64,000 bases of DNA, taken from positions 1 to 64,000 of IMG/VR virus record IMGVR_UViG_3300027754_000064. One strand, 5' to 3'. Shown here in pieces: positions 1-7,845 of the stretch. A program made the translations under genes and the position numbers. The notes beneath the pieces are model-generated. The model did not search any database. It was not told where the DNA came from and saw only the letters and a list, made by a program, of their open reading frames with translations. The stretch comes from a virus. Within the stretch, counting starts at the first letter, position 1, and every line of letters starts with the position of its first letter.

Positions 1-762
1 GGCAGGGTAGCGGATAATGACGATGCCAGAGCCTCCTGAGCCTGATGGTGCAGGGCCATTTGAACCCCCACCGCCACCACCACCTGTATTGGCTAAACCA
101 CCACCACCGAACGATGATGCTGAGTAGAGCGCACCATTACCACCCCCGCCACCACCACCCAAAGAAGCGTTTGTTAAAGTAGTAGCGCCGCCGCCGCCGC
201 CAGCGTACTGAACTTGTGTGCCAGATATGGATGAACTTAATCCTGTCCCACCAGAGCCACCACCATAAGCGCCAGCATTACCGCCTACTGAACCTGCGCC
301 ACCACCACCACCAGCAGAGTTATAAGTTGTGTTGTGTGTTCCGCCAGCATTACCTTGTCCAGCCGTTCCAGCCGCACCTCCACCGCCAAAAATTGATCCA
401 CCACCACCTGAACCGCCAGTATTACCCGCTTGTAAAGTCGTTCCTCCACCGCCACCACCAGCAATTGCGGTAATAGAACCAAAAACAGAATTAGAGCCGT
501 TGTTTCCAACTGCACCTGTCGAAGTATTTAGCCCTGCACCGCCAGCACCAATCGTAACGGTGTAAGAAGTTCCAACTGTTATAGAAAACCCTGTTGCAGT
601 TAGTAAACCACCCGCACCACCACCGCCACCGACACCCGAAGTATTAGTTTCACGTCCACCCCCGCCACCACCAGCGACAACCAAATACTCAACAGTGGTA
701 ACTGGCGAATTCAAACCAGTTAATGCTGCTGAAAGTATTCCGCCAGTATAACGCTGTGACAT
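1..762 (-). CDS. Glycine-rich tail fibre/adhesin protein, C-terminus cut off by the window edge
   Basis: An open frame starts at the ATG at 760-762 (MSQRYTGG) and runs to base 1 without a stop, giving 254 visible residues. After a short leader with the VEYLVVAGGGGGG signature, the rest is a glycine-rich domain with the recurring motifs YTVTIGAGG, VFGSITAI, YAGGGGGG, NTGGGGGG and GGSGIVIIRYPA. The same motif order recurs in at least six other genes here and matches the glycine-rich domain family of phage tail and bacterial surface proteins. In the other copies the domain is followed by a roughly 35-residue cap ending in FTGGTGxISW-like sequence, so only the cap is probably missing. It lacks the LPxGTTxQRP N-terminal module of its relatives. 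Role inferred: distal tail or receptor-contact protein. Confidence 0.8.
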   Translation of the reverse strand, partial: MSQRYTGGILSAALTGLNSPVTTVEYLVVAGGGGGGRETNTSGVGGGGGAGGLLTATGFSITVGTSYTVTIGAGGAGLNTSTGAVGNNGSNSVFGSITAIAGGGGGGTTLQAGNTGGSGGGGSIFGGGGAAGTAGQGNAGGTHNTTYNSAGGGGGAGSVGGNAGAYGGGSGGTGLSSSISGTQVQYAGGGGGATTLTNASLGGGGGGGNGALYSASSFGGGGLANTGGGGGGGSNGPAPSGSGGSGIVIIRYPA

Positions 763-769
763 TGTTAGA

Positions 770-1141
770 TTAGGTTATAGCTTCGTAACTTGCTACTAAT
801 TCCAGTGCGCTGGCTGTTCCTACTGTGGCTACCACACTCTGAGTTTCTGTTACATAAAATGATGTAGTTTTATCTGTTAGAATCAATGACGCATTTGATG
901 GTACACTAATTTGATATGCTATTCTATACGCTGTACCACCACCACTAATAGCACTATTAATTGAAAGAGTTATTGGTACTGCATTACCAGTAACATTTGA
1001 AACAGTTATATTTTCAATTTTATGTACAGTATTTGCTGATGGTGTCAATGCGGTCCATGTATTGACACTTGTATTAGCGGGAATCAAATAGGTGGTATTC
1101 CCTGTTATAGTTGTTGCCGCTAGAATATTTGGATTGGCCAT
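770..1141 (-). CDS. Small beta-rich virion-type protein, function unknown
   Basis: This 123-residue protein starts MANPNILAATTITGNTTYLI. It is rich in Thr, Ser, Val and Asn with almost no charged residues and no membrane segment, a composition typical of small beta-sandwich virion proteins. A similar composition and length is seen at 4304-4690. It follows the gene at 1142-1351 directly (that stop abuts this ATG) and ends seven bases before the next start, so it sits in a cotranscribed string of structural genes. I do not recognise a named family. Decoration protein or fibre accessory are possible roles. Confidence 0.6.
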   Translation of the reverse strand: MANPNILAATTITGNTTYLIPANTSVNTWTALTPSANTVHKIENITVSNVTGNAVPITLSINSAISGGGTAYRIAYQISVPSNASLILTDKTTSFYVTETQSVVATVGTASALELVASYEAIT

Positions 1142-1351
1142 TTAATCGCTCCCGAATAATATTGATTGAGCATAACTTTTTGCCGGTGTAATACTCAATG
1201 TAGTTGTTAATCTTGTATTTAGCATTAATAACGATGTTGAGATTACTTCCATATCCGAAAAGATAACACTTTTAATTGGCAATGAAGATACGGGAGGAGA
1301 GAATGTGGTTCCACCTGCTATTCTAACTCCACCTGAGAATGTTACTGTCAT
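1142..1351 (-). CDS. Small unknown protein
   Basis: This 69-residue protein starts MTVTFSGGVRIAGGTTFSPP. The Gly/Thr-rich beginning resembles the first residues of phage fibre or decoration proteins, and the middle is hydrophobic (SVIFSDMEVISTSLLMLNTRL). Its ATG overlaps the TGA stop of the upstream nucleotidyltransferase-like gene (ATGA at 1348-1351), so translational coupling is likely. No function can be assigned. The tight overlap and the downstream structural gene argue that it is real. Confidence 0.5.
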   Translation of the reverse strand: MTVTFSGGVRIAGGTTFSPPVSSLPIKSVIFSDMEVISTSLLMLNTRLTTTLSITPAKSYAQSILFGSD

Positions 1352-2340
1352 ATTTCACCTGAAGGTTTTAATGTAGGTGGAATACCCGCTCTACTAGTAT
1401 TAAACCCAAATGCTTTGGCATTCTTTTTAATAGAATTAGGTTTCACATCCACCGTTAATCCGGTTTTCCACCGAGGATCATTTTTCTCTTTTTCACTTGG
1501 AATATACCCACTTGCTTCTGATATTCCCCCGCGATACTGTCTATCTTTTAGTCCACCATATGGATTTATTGGTGGTGTCTTTTCAGCAGCAAATTGCATT
1601 GGAGAATCTTCATCTATATCCTGATACATAGTTTCAATCGTTAACTTTTCACTATGTAACCGATCCCTTAATGCGTATAGTTTAGTAATTAGCCCCTGAC
1701 TACGCAATGCTTTAAACGCTAAATTCTCAGGACCAAATTCACCACCTTTCTCTAACCCTGCTTGTCTATATCGCTTGATAGTCTTTAATACTTCTAATAT
1801 TTTTTTTAAGTTTTTTGATCTTAATGCTAAATGAATTAATTTTTCTAATTTGTCAAATTTGGCTTTAGTTGCGTTTTGGTCTAAGTTTGCTCTGCGCTTA
1901 GTGGGATATCTTAACCATTTATCTTGTAATAAACTATACTCACCTAAACTTTTTACAGGTTCGGCTTCATCTTGTACATATAACTCTACAGGAATACCAT
2001 GTACAGTAATGTTATGTGAATCATTGTAAATAGTTTTCTTGGCATTAAACAACTCACGGTATACATCATCATTGTTCATATTACTCATATCTACTATAAT
2101 ATGTAAATCTAAATCACTATGTGGTGTATAACTATATGCTGCGTTGGATCCTGATACAGTAATATCTTTAATGTTTAAGTTTTGTATACCTAAATTATCA
2201 GTGAAATCCTTTGCGATTAATAATAATTGCTTTTTTACCTGTGGTAGTAATTTTTGACCTACAAATAATTTAGGATTTAATTGGTTATGGAATGTTACTG
2301 CATCCGATAACTTAAATGATTCTAGTGTTTTAATGTCCAT
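1348..2340 (-). CDS. Nucleotidyltransferase-fold protein (MNT/pol-beta type)
   Basis: This 330-residue protein carries the signature of the minimal nucleotidyltransferase fold: GSN at residues 64-66, then SDLDLHIIVD with the metal-binding pair D76 and D78, and a later acidic strand VELYV (E119) that fits the third carboxylate. The family includes MNT-type toxin/antitoxin AMPylators, aminoglycoside adenylyltransferases and CCA-adding enzymes; the substrate here is unknown. The C-terminal third (from about residue 210) is basic and probably disordered. A terminator lies directly upstream and an ATAAATA box sits 5 bases before the ATG (2346-2353), so this gene likely starts a new transcript. It could modify a host or phage protein or tRNA; this is inference. 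Confidence 0.65.
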   Translation of the reverse strand: MDIKTLESFKLSDAVTFHNQLNPKLFVGQKLLPQVKKQLLLIAKDFTDNLGIQNLNIKDITVSGSNAAYSYTPHSDLDLHIIVDMSNMNNDDVYRELFNAKKTIYNDSHNITVHGIPVELYVQDEAEPVKSLGEYSLLQDKWLRYPTKRRANLDQNATKAKFDKLEKLIHLALRSKNLKKILEVLKTIKRYRQAGLEKGGEFGPENLAFKALRSQGLITKLYALRDRLHSEKLTIETMYQDIDEDSPMQFAAEKTPPINPYGGLKDRQYRGGISEASGYIPSEKEKNDPRWKTGLTVDVKPNSIKKNAKAFGFNTSRAGIPPTLKPSGEI

Positions 2341-2345
2341 GTATA

Positions 2346-2353
2346 TATTTATC
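2346..2353 (-). promoter_or_regulatory. ATAAATA box, late-promoter-like, 5 nt before the start codon
   Basis: The minus strand reads GATAAATA here, matching the T4 late promoter core TATAAATA and the cyanophage form NATAAATA. It lies between a terminator and the ATG at 2340. No Shine-Dalgarno sequence fits in the 5-base gap, so a promoter here would give a nearly leaderless mRNA. Confidence 0.45.
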
Positions 2354-2365
2354 TGGACTCAATTA

Positions 2366-2393
2366 TTAAAAAAGGGGCTTAAGCCCCCTTTTT
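2366..2393 (-). terminator. Rho-independent terminator after the glycosyltransferase gene
   Basis: Read on the minus strand, a perfect GGGGCTTAAGCCCC stem is followed by TTTTTT. It is directly downstream of the stop codon at 2392-2394. The stem is also flanked by A residues on the other side, so it could work in both directions, but there is no plus-strand gene for it to serve. Confidence 0.85.
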
Positions 2394-3294
2394 ATGCTGG
2401 CTTAATTGATGTAACTTCTTTACCGTCTTTGTCAATTAGTTTTAATCCTGTTGCCATTTGTTGTTCTAAGAACATTGGTCCAACAGTCTTAAGTAAGTGT
2501 TCTTGATTTTCCATACAGAAAACATAACTACCACTATGGCGTAGTAATACACGCTTGTCTACCCAAATCTTTCCACCTAAATCACGCCAATTTTCGCAGA
2601 AGGTCCAATCCTCAGAATAATAACGATTTTGACGAACCGCTGTATCAAAATAAGTTTTCAAGTGCTGATCATATTTTGGATCAAGTCCAATATCATTCTT
2701 GTATTGTTTAACTGCTGGATGAGTTTTTAACTTTTCAAATACATGTTTCTTCATTAACAAGAATCCTGTACCTGCTTTACTAACTTCTTGTAATCCATCG
2801 GGTCCTTCTTCAGCACCTTCAAATCCATTAACTACCCATTTGATGGGCATAGTTTTCATTGGATACAATCCACCAATAACATCTTTATCACGGTTAAGCA
2901 ATACTAGTAGATGCCATGGTTCCCAACCAATATCTGCGTCAACAAAGAATAAATGTGTAGCATCAGGCATATCTAGAAACTTAGCAGTCAATGTGTTTCT
3001 TGCACGGCTGATAAGACTTTCATTGACCATTGTTTCCAATGTCCAATCAATGCCAAGTTGTCTAGCAGTATTAGCCCACTTAATGAAACTCATAAATGTA
3101 GATTCAGTAAGCATACCACCATAGCATGGCATTGAAATATGAACTCTTGTAGTACGCAAGAAGTCTACATTAACTTGAACCTGACCGGCTTGTGGAGCTT
3201 GCTCTGCTGGCTTCTCTTCTGATGTTTGTTCTTGTTGTGCCTGCTCGGCAATTTCCTGTAGTTCTTCTACAGGGACTGTTTTTTCTTCTGACAT
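2392..3294 (-). CDS. GT-A fold glycosyltransferase
   Basis: This 300-residue protein has a Glu/Gln/Ala-rich, probably disordered N-terminus (residues 1-40), then a GT-A glycosyltransferase core. VHISMPCYGG (51-60) is the first Rossmann strand and loop. FFVDADIGW contains the metal-binding DxD motif D119-A-D121. Further on are GGLYPMK and YSEDWTFCENWRDLGGKIWVD, the usual acceptor-side acidic motif of these enzymes. The family transfers sugars from nucleotide donors to proteins, DNA or glycans; the acceptor is not evident. Candidates are the Ser/Thr-rich fibre repeats encoded in this window or modified bases in phage DNA. The start at 3294 has GAGGAT four bases upstream. A terminator follows the gene. 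Confidence 0.8.
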   Translation of the reverse strand: MSEEKTVPVEELQEIAEQAQQEQTSEEKPAEQAPQAGQVQVNVDFLRTTRVHISMPCYGGMLTESTFMSFIKWANTARQLGIDWTLETMVNESLISRARNTLTAKFLDMPDATHLFFVDADIGWEPWHLLVLLNRDKDVIGGLYPMKTMPIKWVVNGFEGAEEGPDGLQEVSKAGTGFLLMKKHVFEKLKTHPAVKQYKNDIGLDPKYDQHLKTYFDTAVRQNRYYSEDWTFCENWRDLGGKIWVDKRVLLRHSGSYVFCMENQEHLLKTVGPMFLEQQMATGLKLIDKDGKEVTSIKPA

Positions 3295-3297
3295 GTG

Positions 3298-3335
3298 ATC
3301 CTCATAAATGATACAGTTATTTACTGTACGAGGAT
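3298..3335 (-). promoter_or_regulatory. Hairpin that would pair with the ribosome-binding site of the glycosyltransferase
   Basis: On the minus strand ATCCTC (3330-3335) can pair with the GAGGAT ribosome-binding site (3298-3303), and inside it TACAGT pairs with ACTGTA around a 5-base loop (3312-3328). The short intergenic gap therefore folds so that the Shine-Dalgarno sequence is occluded. The loop holds an AGTAAATA sequence resembling a weak late promoter. Confidence 0.4.
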
Positions 3336-3344
3336 ACTGTCAAA

Positions 3345-4034
3345 TTATTTTTCTTCTAAATAATCTTGATTTATATCTTCATTTAGTGTGTCAGCAGTAT
3401 CAGCAGCACCCATAACCTGATCTAACATAGCAACAACATTGGCTGCTAATGCAGGATTCTTTTGTGTTGCAGGATAAAGACTCATAACCATTGCGGTTTT
3501 ACGCTTATCATTTAATGTGGGCCATGCATTACGAATCTCTGTAGCACTAGTAATACCAGGTCCAAACTCTACTGTAGGTAAATATGCCATATAAGCATGT
3601 TTAGTCAATGGTTCTAAATTGTTTTCATTTCCTTTATAAGGTAGTAAGTAGTTGCTTAATGGCTTACCTGTTCTTTTACCAACAGGCACTGAACCATCAG
3701 GATTTAAACTCCACGGTAAAGGTGCTTCGTTTTTATCTTTTTCACTACGAACAAAAATTAATATAGTATCTTCAGGATCACCGATTCTTTTAGCAATCTC
3801 AGGATCTTGTGATGAAAACTGTCTTGTAACTTCTACAAAGTTTTTAGGAGGAACACCTGATACTTGTGCTAATTTCTGTTTAACCTTAAAAGGAAATGGT
3901 CTATCTTTTTGTACATTAGTAGCACCGACTACTACATCGGCATCAGGAAATGTTTTTTTGGCAGTGTTATACAATGCCATATGTCCTGCATGAAAAGGAT
4001 GGAAACCACCCGAAATTACTACCAAAGTTTTCAT
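3345..4034 (-). CDS. Cytidylyltransferase-like adenylyltransferase (NMNAT/PPAT type)
   Basis: This 229-residue protein begins MKTLVVISGGFHPFHAGHMA. The GGFHPFHAGH segment contains the H15-x-G-H18 nucleotide-binding motif of the HIGH nucleotidyltransferase superfamily. GITSATEIR near residues 160-168 matches the second conserved ISSTxIR motif. NMN adenylyltransferase and phosphopantetheine adenylyltransferase are the closest functional classes, so a role in NAD or CoA metabolism during infection is possible. Related enzymes are known in T4-like phages. The last 25 residues are acidic and extra to the core. The gene starts 4 bases after the Hc1-like gene ends, consistent with one operon. Confidence 0.75.
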   Translation of the reverse strand: MKTLVVISGGFHPFHAGHMALYNTAKKTFPDADVVVGATNVQKDRPFPFKVKQKLAQVSGVPPKNFVEVTRQFSSQDPEIAKRIGDPEDTILIFVRSEKDKNEAPLPWSLNPDGSVPVGKRTGKPLSNYLLPYKGNENNLEPLTKHAYMAYLPTVEFGPGITSATEIRNAWPTLNDKRKTAMVMSLYPATQKNPALAANVVAMLDQVMGAADTADTLNEDINQDYLEEK

Positions 4035-4037
4035 TTA

Positions 4038-4277
4038 TTAAGCGGCTTTTGCTTTTTTAGCTTTAGCTGGCTTTACTTCTTCAACTACCGCTGTTTTAGC
4101 TTCTTTTCTAGCATTCTTAACTTCAGTGATTTCACCACGGCGTTGTTTAACTAGTTTTGCTACTTCTTGCAGTGCTTTACGGGCACGAGTTCCTGCAGCG
4201 GCATTACCACTTTCAAATTTAGCATCCTCTGCTAAAAATGAATCAAAATGCTCTTTCAATTGATCAACTGTTGACAT
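4038..4277 (-). CDS. Histone H1-like protein (Hc1 type)
   Basis: This 79-residue protein has two parts. Residues 1-55 form a helical segment, with NAAAGTRARKALQEVAKLVK resembling the conserved AAGTRxRKALQEIxKL core of chlamydial Hc1 and other bacterial histone H1-like proteins. Residues 56-79 are a Lys/Ala tail (KPAKAKKAKAA) as in H1-type DNA condensers. The Hc1 family binds DNA and compacts the nucleoid. In a phage the protein could shape host or phage DNA. The start has a strong AAGGAGA ribosome-binding site. It sits between small structural genes and the adenylyltransferase. Confidence is good for the family and low for the exact role. Confidence 0.7.
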   Translation of the reverse strand: MSTVDQLKEHFDSFLAEDAKFESGNAAAGTRARKALQEVAKLVKQRRGEITEVKNARKEAKTAVVEEVKPAKAKKAKAA

Positions 4278-4303
4278 GTGTATCTCCTTATTGTTACAGT
4301 TTT

Positions 4304-4690
4304 TTAATAACTTAATTTTACATAGTGTAAGATACCAGAGTTGAAATCTTCAATCTTGGCTCTCATGTAAACAAAATTCCCTTCGATGTTTGTATATACG
4401 CTAGCATTGCTTGCTAATTCAGGTGCTGTGTTAGGCGCAGCATTAGCATTTGCTACTAGCATATAAACTTGAAACCAATCACTACTTGTAGGACTAGTGG
4501 CTAGACTAGCCTCAATAACAATGTTACCTGTTACCTGAGTTAATTTAACGGCTACTGTTTGTAAATCACGGTTGCCTAAGTAATATGCAGCCGCTGGATT
4601 AGAAGTGCCTGTTACGGTGTATGGGGCACCATTGCCTGGATTAACATAGGCAGTTTCAGGTAACAGAATAAGTGTAGTAGCCTGGCTCAT
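4304..4690 (-). CDS. Small beta-rich virion-type protein, function unknown
   Basis: This 128-residue protein (MSQATTLILLPETAYVNPGN) is rich in Thr, Ala, Asn and Val and has no membrane segment. The pattern YYLGNRDLQTVAVKLTQVTGNIVIEASL followed later by FVYMRAKIEDFNSGILHYVKLSY suggests a jelly-roll or beta-sandwich of a decoration or fibre-associated protein. Its ATG overlaps the stop of the 56-codon gene upstream (TAATG at 4688-4692), so the two are translationally coupled. No family is recognised. Confidence 0.6.
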   Translation of the reverse strand: MSQATTLILLPETAYVNPGNGAPYTVTGTSNPAAAYYLGNRDLQTVAVKLTQVTGNIVIEASLATSPTSSDWFQVYMLVANANAAPNTAPELASNASVYTNIEGNFVYMRAKIEDFNSGILHYVKLSY

Positions 4691-4860
4691 TACGCTGAAA
4701 CCACTTCTACTACAATAGAATCGCCGACAAGTTCTTGAGCAACCTGCTCTAGTGCTTGCTGAATTTCTCTATTAGCAATAACTACAACATCTTTGCCTTC
4801 ATGGTCTTTGACAATTTTACTAAACTTGATTACAATTGCATCCTCAACAATCTTTGCCAT
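4690..4860 (-). CDS. Small conserved-looking protein, 56 residues
   Basis: A short gene starts at the ATG at 4858-4860 (MAKIVEDAIVIKFSKIVKDH) and ends at TAA 4690-4692. It has a GGAG ribosome-binding site 5 bases before the start (4866-4869) and a late-promoter-like GATAAATAC 18 bases upstream, so expression signals are strong. The sequence alternates short beta strands with one helix (EIQQALEQVAQELVGD) and ends VVEVVSA. It has no recognised function. Its coupled neighbour at 4304-4690 suggests a virion-related role. Confidence 0.7.
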   Translation of the reverse strand: MAKIVEDAIVIKFSKIVKDHEGKDVVVIANREIQQALEQVAQELVGDSIVVEVVSA

Positions 4861-4878
4861 AAACACTCCGTTTGTAGA

Positions 4879-4887
4879 GTATTTATC
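4879..4887 (-). promoter_or_regulatory. Late promoter (ATAAATA type)
   Basis: The minus strand reads GATAAATAC, followed about 10 bases later by a GGAG ribosome-binding site and the ATG at 4860. Spacing and sequence match T4-type late promoters, which are read by RNA polymerase with the phage gp55-type sigma factor. Confidence 0.7.
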
Positions 4888-4890
4888 ATT

Positions 4891-5589
4891 CTATTCAGCC
4901 TGTTGCCGTTTTTCTAGTTTATATTTTTTACCAAATATATTGCCATGTACTATTAGTAGATAAGTCAACATACTTTCATCATCATAATCTATGAAATGTG
5001 CCGCATTGGTATATTTATGTCGCCATGTTCGCGGCATTATAGATAGCCAATGTTCAAATCCTTTACTAGGGTATAAAGATGTATTATTAGTAATCATACT
5101 ACGCAAATTATCTAATACATTATTATCTACCTTGACTGCTTTAAGATGAATACGAAACTTATGCTTTGGATCTCTTACAAAAGTTTTAGTACCTACATAA
5201 GTTAAAACATTTTTAACTTCAGTATATTGAATATCTATTTCTTCACCTAAAGTTTTCAATGATTCAAGTAAAGTTAAATCATTACTAAACACACTAATAT
5301 TATTACCCTCAATACGGTAAGTCATAAGTTTAGTTGGTTTATTAAGATTGCGCCAATCTATCCAATTTTCAATTGGCTGAATGTTAATTTCAGACCAATC
5401 TTTAAAAAATTTAGATCGAGGTCTATCTAGCCTATTAGGTAACTCTATTTTATCATCACAGTATATAGATACCCTGATACCTTTTAGATGAAATTTAGCC
5501 CGATACTTAAACTTGTTATAATAGTAATGATCCCGTTCTTCGTACTTATCAATAATTGACTTAGTTGACTTCAATGATTCCATCCTCAT
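4891..5589 (-). CDS. Unknown protein overlapping the clpA-like gene
   Basis: This 232-residue protein (MRMESLKSTKSIIDKYEERD) is rich in Lys, Asn, Tyr and Trp with alternating charged and aromatic residues, and looks like a soluble alpha/beta protein. HFIDYDDESMLTYLLIVHG near the C-terminus is its most distinctive segment. The start lies 29 bases inside the end of the ClpA-like gene; a second ATG two codons later (5583) is an alternative. The overlap suggests coexpression with the unfoldase, so an adaptor or partner is possible, but no domain is recognised. Confidence 0.6.
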   Translation of the reverse strand: MRMESLKSTKSIIDKYEERDHYYYNKFKYRAKFHLKGIRVSIYCDDKIELPNRLDRPRSKFFKDWSEINIQPIENWIDWRNLNKPTKLMTYRIEGNNISVFSNDLTLLESLKTLGEEIDIQYTEVKNVLTYVGTKTFVRDPKHKFRIHLKAVKVDNNVLDNLRSMITNNTSLYPSKGFEHWLSIMPRTWRHKYTNAAHFIDYDDESMLTYLLIVHGNIFGKKYKLEKRQQAE

Positions 5590-7825
5590 TTACCTTGGCT
5601 GCTAGTTTTTGAACAGTGTTGAATACAATTTCAGAATCTTCTAATACCGCTGTAACATTAGCATTTTTAATATTGTTGAATAGAATCTTTTTACTCAATG
5701 GTACACGAATCAATTCATCAATCTTACGGGCTAGTGGACGAGCACCCATTTTCTTATCATAACCTGTTTCAGCCAAATAAGTGATAACTGGCTCAGTAAG
5801 TTTAAGTGTGATGTTATGTTTATCAATAAGACTCTTTTTAAGTTCTTCGGTAAACTTAATAACAATTTTCTTAATGCTCAACATATCTAGTTTGTTAAAC
5901 TTACATACTAGATCCAAACGATTTCTAAACTCAGGCTTGAAGAATTCTTTCAACGCTCGGTCATCTTCACCTGTTTTTTCTTGATCACCAAAGCCAATGT
6001 TATTGCGTTCACTATCACTCGATCCCAAGTTACTGGTCATGATAATAATAGTATTCTTACAACTTACTTCTTTACCATTACTACCGGTAATACGTCCTTC
6101 GTCTAGCATTTGTAAAAAGATATTAAAAATATCTGGGTGAGCTTTTTCTACCTCATCAAACAATAGAATACTATGTGGGTTCTTACTCAAATCGTTAATC
6201 AAACGACCACCTGATACTTGACTATCACCAAACCCAACATAACCTGGGGGAGGTCCAATCAAACTGCTAACGCTATGTTTTTCTCCATATTCGGTCATGT
6301 CATACTTAAGTAAAGGCATATCAAGGTTCTTACCTAACAATTTCGCAAGTTCAGTTTTACCTGTACCAGTTGGGCCTAAGAACAAGAAACTTGCTGTAGG
6401 CTTAGTATCATTACCAATACCTGCAAAACTAACATATACTCGCTCAAGGACTTTTTCAACGGTTTCATTTTGACCGTAGAGTTTACCTTTGATATTAATT
6501 TCCAAGTTCTGAATCTTACTGAAATTATCACCTTTTAGTTTATCAGCAGGTACTCCAGTATATTTTTCTACTTGTTCAAAGATAAGTTCTTTAGTAATTA
6601 CCGCACCTTCATTACCCAATACACGCTGTTTAGCACAGGCTGCATCAAGCAAATCAATAGACTTATCAGGATTTTTACGGTCATGAATATAACGGCCTGA
6701 ACTTTCTACTGCGGCTTTGATTGCTTCATCAGTGATTTCTACTTGATGGAAATCATTCAACCTAGTGCTTAATCCTGACAAGATACGAACAGTACTATCC
6801 TGACTTGGCTCATCAATACCAATACGATAGAACCTACGCATTAGCGCCCGATCTTTTTCAAAACTTTCGTAAAACTCTTCCCAAGTAGTACTAGCAATAA
6901 CCTTAAGTGTACCTTTAGTAATTGCTGGCTTAATCATATTAGCAAAGTCTACACTACCATTGCTAGCACCACCCGCACCCTGCATAGTATGTGCTTCATC
7001 AATAAAGAGAATTGCTTTCTTTTTGGTGTTAAGTGCGTCAATAACATGTTTGACTTTTTCTTCAAAGTCACCGCGATATTTACTACCAGCAAGTAGACTA
7101 CCAATCTCAAGTGAATACAATTGATAACCATTGAGAAACTGGGGGATATCTCCATTGTTGATAGCCTGTGCTAGACCTTCAACAATAGCAGTTTTACCTA
7201 CACCTGGGTCACCTACCATTAGTACATTTGACTTAAACCGTTTAGCCAATACATTGATAATATCATCAAGTTCTTTGCTACGACCAATAACAGGTTCTAG
7301 TTTATTTTCTTTGGCTAGTGTAGTAAGATTGATAGTATATTCTTCTAAGATTTCATCTGCTTGTTGGTCAGACAAATTACCTGTATATTCTTGACCCTTA
7401 TATGTTTTCTGCCAGTGTTGAACGAACTCAGCCTTATTAATACCATATTTCAACAAGAAATAATGAGCATGGCTATTACCCTCGCTAGCAATACTAAGAT
7501 AAAGGTCAATAGTTGTTACTTGGCGACGACCTGTAAACAATACTTGTGTTACGCTACGGTTAATAACACGCTCTAAACTATTGGTTTTTCTTGGAGTAGT
7601 TTCATTATTTTTAGATTCAATGGCATGCATTCCGTTAAGATATGCATTCACTTCATCGTTCATTGTATCAATATCTGCACCAAAATTAACTAAACACTTT
7701 TTGAATGGTGGAAAGTTAATAAGAGACAATAACAGATGTTCTACTGTGCAATATTGATGATTTTTTTCTTTAGCAAAGGCAATAGCCCTTTCAATGATAG
7801 TTTCAATTTCGGGTGAATTACTCAC
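5561..7825 (-). CDS. clpA: ClpA-like AAA+ unfoldase with a ClpP-docking IGF loop
   Basis: The 754-residue product matches ClpA in length and order. A Clp N-domain occupies about residues 1-145. The first AAA+ module has Walker A GDPGVGKT (205-212), pore loop KYRG (249-252), Walker B ILFIDEAH (272-279) and arginine finger region MRRF. The second has Walker A GPTGTGKT (484-491), pore loop GYVG (528-531), Walker B LLFDEVEKAHPD (554-565) and sensor-2 GARPLAR (694-700). There is no long coiled-coil M-domain, so it is ClpA-like, not ClpB or ClpC. NIGFGDQ places IGF (610-612) exactly where ClpA docks onto ClpP, so it could drive degradation by host ClpP; no clpP gene is in the window. The start is GTG at 7823-7825 with AAAGGAA upstream; an ATG two bases further upstream is out of frame. 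Confidence 0.92.
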   Translation of the reverse strand: MSNSPEIETIIERAIAFAKEKNHQYCTVEHLLLSLINFPPFKKCLVNFGADIDTMNDEVNAYLNGMHAIESKNNETTPRKTNSLERVINRSVTQVLFTGRRQVTTIDLYLSIASEGNSHAHYFLLKYGINKAEFVQHWQKTYKGQEYTGNLSDQQADEILEEYTINLTTLAKENKLEPVIGRSKELDDIINVLAKRFKSNVLMVGDPGVGKTAIVEGLAQAINNGDIPQFLNGYQLYSLEIGSLLAGSKYRGDFEEKVKHVIDALNTKKKAILFIDEAHTMQGAGGASNGSVDFANMIKPAITKGTLKVIASTTWEEFYESFEKDRALMRRFYRIGIDEPSQDSTVRILSGLSTRLNDFHQVEITDEAIKAAVESSGRYIHDRKNPDKSIDLLDAACAKQRVLGNEGAVITKELIFEQVEKYTGVPADKLKGDNFSKIQNLEINIKGKLYGQNETVEKVLERVYVSFAGIGNDTKPTASFLFLGPTGTGKTELAKLLGKNLDMPLLKYDMTEYGEKHSVSSLIGPPPGYVGFGDSQVSGGRLINDLSKNPHSILLFDEVEKAHPDIFNIFLQMLDEGRITGSNGKEVSCKNTIIIMTSNLGSSDSERNNIGFGDQEKTGEDDRALKEFFKPEFRNRLDLVCKFNKLDMLSIKKIVIKFTEELKKSLIDKHNITLKLTEPVITYLAETGYDKKMGARPLARKIDELIRVPLSKKILFNNIKNANVTAVLEDSEIVFNTVQKLAAKVNEDGIIEVN

Positions 7826-7845
7826 ATTAGTTTCCTTTTAAATAT

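Noticed and set aside
216-565. Plus-strand open frames in the first 600 bases
   Set aside because: They are antisense to the truncated glycine-rich gene on the minus strand, which has the continuous frame and known motifs.
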